From: Necropsobacter rosorum
Lineage (GTDB): Bacteria > Pseudomonadota > Gammaproteobacteria > Enterobacterales > Pasteurellaceae
Assembly: GCA_000751835.1 (NCBI GenBank)
Contig: CCMQ01000006.1
Span: 248,001 to 312,000 of the forward strand
Length of the DNA stretch: 64,000 nt
Direction: 5' to 3'
The translations under genes were made by a program, and so were the position numbers. The notes beneath the pieces are model-generated. The model did no database searches, was not told the DNA's origin, and worked only from the letters and a program-made list of their open reading frames with translations. Below are positions 56,893 through 64,000 of this stretch, piece after piece; within the stretch, counting starts at the first letter, position 1, and each line of letters opens with the position of its first letter.

Positions 56893-58203
56893 ATGCCACT
56901 GTTTGACCGATTCCGCCGCCAGCTTGCCGAGCATCTGCCGTCGCAAACCGACTTTCTGCTCGGCTTCAGCGGCGGGCTGGATTCTACCGCGCTGCTCGGA
57001 TTATTCGCCGAACTGCGTGAAAAACAACCGCACTTTACGCTGCGCGCCATTCATATTCATCACGGTTTAAGCCCCCATGCCGATCACTGGGTACGGCACT
57101 GCCAAAGTATTTGCCGTCGGCTGGCGATTCCGCTGATTATCGAAAAAGTCAGCGTCGATACCCGCGACGGTATTGAAGCCGGCGCTCGCCAAGCCCGCTA
57201 CGGCGCGATAAAACGGCATCTGCGCAACAGCGAAATCCTCGTCACCGCCCATCACCGGCAGGATCAGACGGAAACCTTTTTGCTCGCCCTCAAACGCGGC
57301 AGCGGCCCGGCGGGGCTCAGCGCCATGGCGGTAAAAAGTGCGGTCGATAATCTGCCGATTTTTCGCCCGCTGCTGCCTTTCAGCCGCGCGGAACTGGAAC
57401 ATTATGTGCGCACAGTCAATCTGCCGTGGATTGAAGATGAAAGCAATGCGGATAACCAATATGATCGCAATTTCCTGCGCAATCAAATTCTGCCGCCGCT
57501 GCGCCGCCGCTGGCCGCATTTTGACCGCGCGGTACAGCGTTCCGCACGGCATTGTGCCGAACAGCAACAGCTTATCCACGATTTGCTGACGGAAAGTTTC
57601 CGGCAAAACTATCGCGAATCCGACCGCACTTTTGACCTCAGCCGTTTTCCGCATTATAGCGCGTTGCAGCAAAACGCTCTGCTGCGTCGCTGGCTGGCGG
57701 AACTCGGTTGTAACATGCCTTCCGTGGTGCAGCTGGAGCAACTGATTCGCGATGTCATTTTCGCCCGCGCGGATCGCAACCCGCAGTTTCACTGGCAAAA
57801 TCAGGTTATCCGCCGTTATCAGAAGCGGCTTTATGTGACGGCGAATTTTGCCGATCTCAGCGCAATCCGCCTCAATATTCAACCGAATCAGACCATCACT
57901 CTGCCCGATAATCTCGGCACTTTGCGGCTGTGCGAAACTCACGACGGCTTACTGGCCGAATGGGCACATCACCGCCAGCCACTGCCCGCCACCGATTTGC
58001 CGATTCAAATCCGTTTCGCCTATGCCGGTAAAGTGCGCACCCGCAACGGCATTCATCAGGATATTAAAAAATTATGGCAACAGGCTAACGTCCCGGTCTG
58101 GCAACGCCGCCGGATTCCGCTGATTTTCTACGGCGAACAGTTTAAAAGTGCGGTAGGTTTTTTTACCGATTACGCAGAACCGTCGATAAAAACGGGGCGT
58201 TAA
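56893..58203 (+). CDS. tilS: tRNA(Ile)-lysidine synthase
   Basis: Adds lysine to C34 of tRNA-Ile(CAU), changing its identity from AUG to AUA. 436 aa: PP-loop ATPase motif FSGGLDSTALLG (residue ~25), HIHHGLSPHADHW, GARQARYGAIKRHL and a C-terminal TilS domain (IRFAYAGKVRTRNGIHQDIKK). Unusually rich in uptake signals: four USS (57027, 57336, 57623, 58146) in 1.3 kb. Ends 32 bases from the convergent TonB receptor stop, with a GGGGCG/CGCCCC hairpin between. Confidence 0.95.
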   Translation: MPLFDRFRRQLAEHLPSQTDFLLGFSGGLDSTALLGLFAELREKQPHFTLRAIHIHHGLSPHADHWVRHCQSICRRLAIPLIIEKVSVDTRDGIEAGARQARYGAIKRHLRNSEILVTAHHRQDQTETFLLALKRGSGPAGLSAMAVKSAVDNLPIFRPLLPFSRAELEHYVRTVNLPWIEDESNADNQYDRNFLRNQILPPLRRRWPHFDRAVQRSARHCAEQQQLIHDLLTESFRQNYRESDRTFDLSRFPHYSALQQNALLRRWLAELGCNMPSVVQLEQLIRDVIFARADRNPQFHWQNQVIRRYQKRLYVTANFADLSAIRLNIQPNQTITLPDNLGTLRLCETHDGLLAEWAHHRQPLPATDLPIQIRFAYAGKVRTRNGIHQDIKKLWQQANVPVWQRRRIPLIFYGEQFKSAVGFFTDYAEPSIKTGR

Positions 58204-58235
58204 TCCGCCCCGGTAACAATTCATAAACGGCTTAA

Positions 58236-60395
58236 TCAGAAATAATAGCCTACGTTGAGTTTAAAATTCCGTCCGCTGCCGGCCATTAAACTGAATGCCG
58301 GTAAATATTTTTTATCCAGCAGATTTTCAATCGCAAAATCCAGCCGTAAGTTGTGCCATTCGCCACTAAGCGGTGCGTAGCTTGCGGTGAAATCCAGCAA
58401 CGCATAACCGCCATACTGCAAGCCGTGTTCGGCAGGGACGCGATGCTGTTTGGCATAATGGGTAACACGCGCGCCCAGATTAAATTTCTGTTTCACCAAT
58501 TCATAATCGGTCGCGAAAGTGAACTTATCCGCCGCAATATTGGAAAGCGGCTGATGAGTGTTTTTGTCTTTACCGCGTGTCTGCGCATAGCCCAATGCCA
58601 GCGACAGGCGTTCATATTGATACTGACTTTCCAGCTCGAAACCGCGTAACCGGGCATTTTCCACATTCCGGTATTGCGAACGATCCGGCAGTAAAATCGC
58701 ATTGGAATTCGGATCGGATTTATATACCACCAAATTAATAAAATCTTTTACATCATTCTGGAAATAGGTCGCGCGGAATGTCAGTCGGTCGCGGTTATAC
58801 CATACGTTATCAAAGTGAAAATCGGCGCTGATTTCTTTATTTTCAGCCGTTTCCGGTTTCAGGTTCGGGTTCGCGACAAATAGATTGCCCAGATCACGAC
58901 CGCGCGAACTCATACCGAAATGCGCCCCGCTGACAAAACGTTCCTGCATAGAGGGCGCACGATACGCCTCGCTGTATTTCGCCGTAATATCCAGCCAGTC
59001 GGCGGCGTGCCAGGTCAGCGCCAGTGCCGGCGACCAGTGATGGTCACGGTATGTCTGATGTTGCCGCCCGCCCTGCGTATTATAGCGGTCATAGCGCAGC
59101 CCGGGCGACAACACCCAGCGTTCGCTTAATTGAATATGGCTTAATACATAGGCGCCGAATACCTTGCTGTCCGCCGTATATGAATCGGCGCGGAACTTAC
59201 CGTCGGTTTGATTGCTTTCGCGCTGCGAATCCAGTTTATCCCGATAATAATCCGCGCCATAAGTCAGGTTGATCCCGGCCAGTTCACTGCTGTTGCGAAT
59301 ATTCAATCCCGTGGTATGCAATTCGGTTTTATCCCGCAGGCCGCTTTGCACGCGCTGTTCCTTTTCCTCCGTGCGGTTATGATATAAGGTAACCTGCATA
59401 TTCAGATACGGATTGTGTTCCGGATTGAGATAATAATTCAGCGCCGAGCTTTGATCCGTCACTTGCTGGCGGCTTAAATAATTCACGCTGCCGAGGCGGG
59501 TATGCACGTTTTCCGCATAGAATTTGCGGATGTCCTCCAGGCTGCAACCGCCGCAATTACGGTGAAAATTGCCGATTTCATTAATCACGTCCTGATCGGT
59601 AAATTCCGTCGCCGTTTCGTTATTGGAATTGGCGGTTTGTTTGCTGACCGAGCCGCGGTGGGACAATTCCAGACGCTGCGCCTCATTAATCTGCCAGCCG
59701 AATTTCGCCAAGCCGCCTTTCTGCATTAAGCCGCTGTGTGCGATCTTCTCCCCGCCGCCGACCCGCAGGTCATTGGAATCGTTATAAAATCCCTGTAACA
59801 GCCAGTCGAAAGTGCGGTCGGCGCCGAATACCGCCACTGACGAAGAAGACAATTGATTGGCGGACTGATACCCCTGCTGAATCTGCGCGCCGATAGTATC
59901 GCCGTTTTTCAGCAAATCCAAGGCATTGGCAGTACGCATCGCCACCACGCCGCCTAATGCGCCGCTTCCCCATAATGTGCTGGACGGCCCTTTCACCACT
60001 TCCACTTCCTGCAATAAAGAGGCGGGCATAAAATACGCGCCGCGGTGCGCCAGATCAAAATTCTGTCTGACTCCGTCAATGATTTGCACCACCCGATTCC
60101 CACCCAGCCCACGGATCATCGGCTTTTGCGCCAACGCACGGGAACCGCCCTGAATATCCACATTGGGCAGATATTTCAGGCTGTCCGCCACACTGGTCGG
60201 CTGTTGGCGCCGCAGCGTTTCTTGCTCAAGGGTTTGCGTATTGTTGGCATAAACGGCATACGCGGACGGGTCGCGCAATGCCAGAACGGAAATTTCATCA
60301 AGTGCGGTCGGTTTTTGCGAAGTTTCCGACGCATAAACCGCACAAGGCAGCATCACGCCACAAAAAAGCGAAGTATAAATATTAGACAGTTTCAC
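58236..60395 (-). CDS. TonB-dependent haem/haemoglobin-type outer-membrane receptor
   Basis: Outer-membrane beta-barrel with plug domain that imports haem using TonB energy. 719 aa from a GTG at 60395 with AAAGGA seven bases upstream; the ATG at 60458 lies beyond the predicted leader. Signal peptide ends YASE. The plug shows SLKYLPNVDIQGGSRA and VEVVKGPSSTLWGSGALGG. The barrel has the haem-receptor YRAP...NPNL box (YRAPSMQERF and LFVANPNLKPETAENKE) and ends in a C-terminal Phe. Two USS are inside. An NCGGC extracellular-loop motif is notable. Shares a Fur box with the divergent TPS pair. Could be the HxuC counterpart or a haemoglobin receptor. Confidence 0.88.
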   Translation of the reverse strand: MKLSNIYTSLFCGVMLPCAVYASETSQKPTALDEISVLALRDPSAYAVYANNTQTLEQETLRRQQPTSVADSLKYLPNVDIQGGSRALAQKPMIRGLGGNRVVQIIDGVRQNFDLAHRGAYFMPASLLQEVEVVKGPSSTLWGSGALGGVVAMRTANALDLLKNGDTIGAQIQQGYQSANQLSSSSVAVFGADRTFDWLLQGFYNDSNDLRVGGGEKIAHSGLMQKGGLAKFGWQINEAQRLELSHRGSVSKQTANSNNETATEFTDQDVINEIGNFHRNCGGCSLEDIRKFYAENVHTRLGSVNYLSRQQVTDQSSALNYYLNPEHNPYLNMQVTLYHNRTEEKEQRVQSGLRDKTELHTTGLNIRNSSELAGINLTYGADYYRDKLDSQRESNQTDGKFRADSYTADSKVFGAYVLSHIQLSERWVLSPGLRYDRYNTQGGRQHQTYRDHHWSPALALTWHAADWLDITAKYSEAYRAPSMQERFVSGAHFGMSSRGRDLGNLFVANPNLKPETAENKEISADFHFDNVWYNRDRLTFRATYFQNDVKDFINLVVYKSDPNSNAILLPDRSQYRNVENARLRGFELESQYQYERLSLALGYAQTRGKDKNTHQPLSNIAADKFTFATDYELVKQKFNLGARVTHYAKQHRVPAEHGLQYGGYALLDFTASYAPLSGEWHNLRLDFAIENLLDKKYLPAFSLMAGSGRNFKLNVGYYF

Positions 60396-60459
60396 ATGAT
60401 ATTCCTTTAGACTAAAAACAGCGACGGCAATAATACGGGAATTCATCTTAAAAAACAAC

Positions 60460-60478
60460 GATATTGATAATAATTATC
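60460..60478. promoter_or_regulatory. Fur box in a divergent promoter
   Basis: GATATTGATAATAATTATC matches 17 of 19 positions of the Fur consensus GATAATGATAATCATTATC. It lies 65 bases from the TonB receptor start and 59 from the TpsB start, so one site can control both directions by iron. Confidence 0.88.
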
Positions 60479-60536
60479 ATTTATGTAAAATAAGCCCGCT
60501 TTTTACTATTTTATTTTTTATAAAGGGAAATTTTTT

Positions 60537-62222
60537 ATGTCCGTTCATACGCATTTAACTGCAATTTCAACCGCACTTTTTATGCTCGCCAGCCCGCTTT
60601 GCGCTGCCGAAACGCTACCGGACGCCGGGCTACTGAATAAAGAAATCGAACAAGGGCAAAGGGCGCCCAAAATAAAACCGGGCGGTTCGCTGTTTCATGC
60701 TCAGCGGCAAACTCAGCCTCAAAGCGCCGATGACGGCATTCATTTTCAGTTGCGGGAAATTCAGGTTATCGGGCTGAACGGCGAGCCGGTGGAAGAAGAC
60801 ATCAGGCCGGTGATTACGCCTTTTTTGCATCAAGACCTGCAATTTTCCGCCCTTGACCGACTGACCCGGCAGCTTACCGAATTTTATCGCCGCCATGACT
60901 ATCTGCTGGCGCGCGCCATTTTGCCGCCGCAGGATATTGTTGACGGTAAACTGACCGTCTTGCTTATCAAAGGGCAACTGGCCGACATTCATATTAATAA
61001 TCACAGCGCCTTACGCGATAATATCGTAAAACGACTGTCAACCGCCGGCATTAACGAGGGCTATTACGTTTATCAGTCGGAGCTGGAAAGACTGGCATTA
61101 GTGCTCAACGACATTCCTGCCATCCGCCCGTCATTAAGCCTGAAATCCGCACAGCAACAGGGCAAAGCGGATTTAACCGTTACGCTGGAAAATGGACGGC
61201 GATTCGGCGGCTATGTGTTAACGGACAATCAGGGCAGCAAAGAAACCGGACGTTACCGTTTTTTGCTCGGCGGCAGCGTCTATAACCTGCTGGGGCTTGG
61301 TGATGAATTAAAACTGGATATGCTGACCTCCGGCAAAGGAGATTTGAAAAATGCAAAATTGGATTATTCCGCGCTGATCGACGGTTACGCCACCCGGTTC
61401 GGGGTGACGGCAAGTTATCTGCACTATCGGTTAGGCGGTAATTTTAAGGATTTGCAATCCGCCGGTAATGCAAAAAATGCCGGCGTTTATTTGCTGCACC
61501 CTACGGTACGCTCGCCGAATTTGCGGCTGAATACCAGACTGGCGTTTAATCACCAGACATTGACCGACAAACAGCGCGCGGTAAATTTAATTCAGACCCG
61601 CAAAATTAATACGCTATCCCTCACCCTTGCCGGCTCTTGGAACAGCGTGCCGAACGGGGTCAGCTATTTTTCCTTCGGTACGGTTTTCGGGCGGGAAGGC
61701 AGTCATTCCAATGAACGGCCGCATTACCGGGCAGAAAATTTCGCCGCCAAAAAATCCTTTACCCTGTTCAATTATCAGCTGTCGCACGAACAGTTTTTAC
61801 CCTATTCCCTGGCCGTCAATATTAATGCCATGGGGCAATGGACGGATAAAAACCTGGACAGTTCACAAAAATTATTATTGGGCGGGCTGCATGCGGTTCG
61901 CGGTTATAAAGCCGGTGCTGCCTCCGTTGATGAAGGCCATATTGTGCAGGCGGAATTAAAACATTATGTGCCGGTTTTCGAACAAAGTATTCTGACCGGT
62001 TCGTTATTTTACGACTACGCGACGGGTAAATATTATAAAAGTACGCGCACGCTGAGCAAAAATACCGATAACCATGTCACGCTGCAAAGCCTCGGTGCCG
62101 GCCTCGCGTTATCTGCCGCCAATAATTACCATATCGGCCTGACGTTCGCCAAACCGATAAACAACAAACTCGCCGCGTCCGATCGGCATCAAGTCTGGCT
62201 GTCCGCCATGAAAACATTTTAA
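60537..62222 (+). CDS. hxuB: Two-partner secretion transporter, HxuB-like (TpsB)
   Basis: Outer-membrane Omp85-superfamily pore that exports the TpsA partner. 561 aa: signal peptide (about 1-23, PLCAAE), a proline/glutamine-rich linker helix region, two POTRA domains (about 70-230; LREIQVIGLNGEPV, ARAILPPQDIVDGKL), then the 16-stranded barrel with motif LLLGGLHAVRGYKAG (VRGY, on the L6 loop) and a C-terminal Phe. Size and partner fit H. influenzae HxuB (565 aa). A USS overlaps the signal-peptide codons (60570). hxuA begins 13 bases after its stop. Confidence 0.85.
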   Translation: MSVHTHLTAISTALFMLASPLCAAETLPDAGLLNKEIEQGQRAPKIKPGGSLFHAQRQTQPQSADDGIHFQLREIQVIGLNGEPVEEDIRPVITPFLHQDLQFSALDRLTRQLTEFYRRHDYLLARAILPPQDIVDGKLTVLLIKGQLADIHINNHSALRDNIVKRLSTAGINEGYYVYQSELERLALVLNDIPAIRPSLSLKSAQQQGKADLTVTLENGRRFGGYVLTDNQGSKETGRYRFLLGGSVYNLLGLGDELKLDMLTSGKGDLKNAKLDYSALIDGYATRFGVTASYLHYRLGGNFKDLQSAGNAKNAGVYLLHPTVRSPNLRLNTRLAFNHQTLTDKQRAVNLIQTRKINTLSLTLAGSWNSVPNGVSYFSFGTVFGREGSHSNERPHYRAENFAAKKSFTLFNYQLSHEQFLPYSLAVNINAMGQWTDKNLDSSQKLLLGGLHAVRGYKAGAASVDEGHIVQAELKHYVPVFEQSILTGSLFYDYATGKYYKSTRTLSKNTDNHVTLQSLGAGLALSAANNYHIGLTFAKPINNKLAASDRHQVWLSAMKTF

Positions 62223-62234
62223 TAAGGGAACAAT

Positions 62235-64000
62235 ATGAAGAAATTACATGTAATCAGCCTTGCCATGGCAAGCTATATTGCACAGCTCCATGCCGCCGGC
62301 TTGCCGCAAAACGGTCAAATCACCTCGGGGCAGGCGCAGATCGCCACTCAAGCGGATAACATGACCATCCGCCAGCAAAGTCCGCAGGTCAGTATTGATT
62401 GGCAGAGTTTCGATATCGGTCAAAAAAATCAGGTGGAATTCAAACAACCGAGTTCCACCGCCATCGCCTATAATCGTGTGCGCGGCGCAAACGCCAGTGA
62501 AATTCAGGGTAAGCTGGTGGCAAACGGTCGGGTGTTTCTGGCTAATCCGAACGGGGTGTTATTCAGCAAAGACGCGCAGGTTAATGTGGGCAGTCTGCTG
62601 GTCACCACTAAAGCGCTGGAAAACCCGGCGCAAAACCTAAACAATCAGACGATGACCTTTGTGCGGGTCAAGCAAAAAGAAGGGGCAATCAAAAATCAGG
62701 GAAAAATCACCGCACAAGGTGAAAACGGTTTTGTGGCGTTAATCGGCGATCAGGTCAGTAACGAAGGTACCATCGAAGGGAAATATTATCAGCAAACCAC
62801 GAAAACCAAAACCATGGTGTGCAGCAATGATTATGGTGCGATATATAGTACGATTACCAGCGAACAGGCCTGTAGAGATTTTGCCAACGACTGGTGGGAA
62901 GGCAGCCCGAGTGCACGCTGGCGCGAAAAAGAAAGCGTGAAAACCGTCGTTTCGCCGGGACAGGTGATTCTCGGCAGCGGCGAAAATTTTACCTTAACCT
63001 TAAATGACAGCAATATCGACCTTGATCTGGACGCCAACACCGTCGCCGCGCTGGTGGAGAACCGCGGCATGATTATATCCGAAGACGGTCATGTCGTTCT
63101 CACCGCCCAAGGGCGCAATGATGCGCTGAAAAGTGCGGTCAATAATGACGGTATTATTGAAGCCAAACGGGCGGCATTAACCGACAGCGGCAGCATTACC
63201 CTGCTGGCGGAAAATATTCAGCTCGGCAAACACAGTCGTCTGAACAGCGAAACGCTGAACCTGAAAGCGCCGCAACATCGCCTGCATATTCAATCTGCCG
63301 AGGGCGCCAAAATCACCGCCCGCAAAACCGTTATCGGAGAAAATAATGATCGCATCGGGCAAAAAACCGTGAAACATCTGCGGATTGAAGGGAGGTTCTC
63401 CCGCGATGACAGTAACGAATTCTATGATAAGGCCAAGAATAAACTGAATAGTCTTATTGAGATCAAAGCATTAGATAAAATTATGATTGCAGACAGTCTA
63501 TCGCCGAGCTCCGAGCATTCCTTTATTCAAACCGATGCGCTGGCCTCAATGTTAGCCAGCAGCGGAAAGGTCGCATTATTGAACGCCGGCTCTGGTTATG
63601 ATGCCGTCAAAGCCGGAATCGATATTTCCGGCAAACTGCATGTGGATTCCTTCCGAAATACGGATTCCTTCCTGCTGCTGGACTCGCCGCATCAAATTAG
63701 CATTCATCATGCCGACTGGCGGGCCAAAAACGGGCGTTTACTGCTATTGGGGCAGCTTTGGAACTATTACCAAGGGCGTGTACCGCAAGGACTGACACCG
63801 GCAATCCGGATCAGCCACAGCCGCTTCGATCTGGGGAACGGTTCGCTCGGCTTCGGGCATAATACGCAGCTGCAAAACCGGGTATATTACGAACAAAGCG
63901 CGCAATATGTGGAGGAGGATCAACGCAATTATTTCGCCGTCAATCTACAGGATGTCAGCTTTAACCGGGTTGATGATGTGGTCATTAGCGGCGGTTTCGG
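62235..64000 (+). CDS. hxuA: Haem/haemopexin-binding-type TpsA exoprotein, HxuA-like (cut by window end)
   Basis: The first 588 residues of a large secreted beta-helix protein. A short signal peptide (MKKLHVISLAMASYIAQLHA) is followed by the TPS secretion domain: QPSSTAIAYNRVRGANASEI and RVFLANPNGVLFSKDAQVNVG (the NPNG-type motif). Two cysteines, in MVCSNDYG and EQACRDFAN, can form a disulfide. The following residues are beta-helical repeats. It lies directly behind hxuB and under Fur control, so a secreted haem-scavenging role is likely; the C-terminal receptor-release part lies outside the window. The exact ligand (haemopexin or other) is inferred. Confidence 0.8.
   Translation, partial: MKKLHVISLAMASYIAQLHAAGLPQNGQITSGQAQIATQADNMTIRQQSPQVSIDWQSFDIGQKNQVEFKQPSSTAIAYNRVRGANASEIQGKLVANGRVFLANPNGVLFSKDAQVNVGSLLVTTKALENPAQNLNNQTMTFVRVKQKEGAIKNQGKITAQGENGFVALIGDQVSNEGTIEGKYYQQTTKTKTMVCSNDYGAIYSTITSEQACRDFANDWWEGSPSARWREKESVKTVVSPGQVILGSGENFTLTLNDSNIDLDLDANTVAALVENRGMIISEDGHVVLTAQGRNDALKSAVNNDGIIEAKRAALTDSGSITLLAENIQLGKHSRLNSETLNLKAPQHRLHIQSAEGAKITARKTVIGENNDRIGQKTVKHLRIEGRFSRDDSNEFYDKAKNKLNSLIEIKALDKIMIADSLSPSSEHSFIQTDALASMLASSGKVALLNAGSGYDAVKAGIDISGKLHVDSFRNTDSFLLLDSPHQISIHHADWRAKNGRLLLLGQLWNYYQGRVPQGLTPAIRISHSRFDLGNGSLGFGHNTQLQNRVYYEQSAQYVEEDQRNYFAVNLQDVSFNRVDDVVISGGF

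Overview
The window looks like a chromosomal segment of a Pasteurellaceae bacterium from the Haemophilus influenzae-type uptake-signal group. I count 40 copies of the 9-mer AAGTGCGGT or its complement (about one per 1.6 kb). Gene content and order match that family: accA-pdxY-tilS, aceE-aceF-lpdA, ptsH-ptsI-crr, metY-rimP-nusA-infB-rbfA-truB, nagK-pgpB next to ribA, and purR with a tiny YnhF-like gene. A torYZ system, a strong ppc gene and many USS would suit a succinate-producing rumen-type Pasteurellaceae (Basfia/Actinobacillus succinogenes-like), but the species cannot be fixed from the sequence alone.

Layout. 1-2.2 kb: the TMAO/S-oxide respiratory pair torY-torZ (minus strand; torZ cut by the window edge). 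It has a perfect FNR box upstream and, between the two genes, a leader resembling the molybdenum-cofactor riboswitch. 2.3-12 kb: xthA, an RraB-like gene, a 26-residue membrane peptide, purR with its own Pur box, ppc, htrA/degP and uvrB. 12-25 kb: tRNA-Asn, a CaCA exchanger, a NicO/DUF1007 metal-transport pair, a candidate orphan sRNA, ettA, an LPS block (glycosyltransferase, hldE, lpxL), and a LysR regulator divergent from a four-gene redox operon. 25-32 kb: a GNAT gene, the qmcA-nfeD-quinone reductase-torD operon, modF, sstT, and an SOS-boxed gene for a UmuD-like protein lacking both catalytic residues. 32-43 kb: NlpC lipoprotein, pyruvate dehydrogenase operon, PTS operon, rsgA and orn. 44-50.6 kb: three tandem tRNA-Gly genes, one with a switched anticodon, then the metY-nusA-infB translation operon. 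50.7-58 kb: a small glycine-rich lipoprotein coupled to a kinase-like gene, a DUF1439 protein, nagK, pgpB, ribA, accA, pdxY, tilS. 58-64 kb: a Fur-boxed divergent promoter feeding a haem-type TonB receptor on one side and an HxuB/HxuA-like two-partner secretion pair on the other (the latter cut by the window end).

How it fits together. The window combines anaerobic respiration (TorYZ and the remote chaperone TorD), central carbon flux around PEP and pyruvate (PTS, Ppc, Pdh), envelope/LPS assembly, translation factors and haem acquisition. The least explained items are the SOS-controlled pseudo-UmuD, the tRNA-Gly anticodon switch, the intercistronic riboswitch, the orphan sRNA candidate and two very small membrane or lipoprotein genes.
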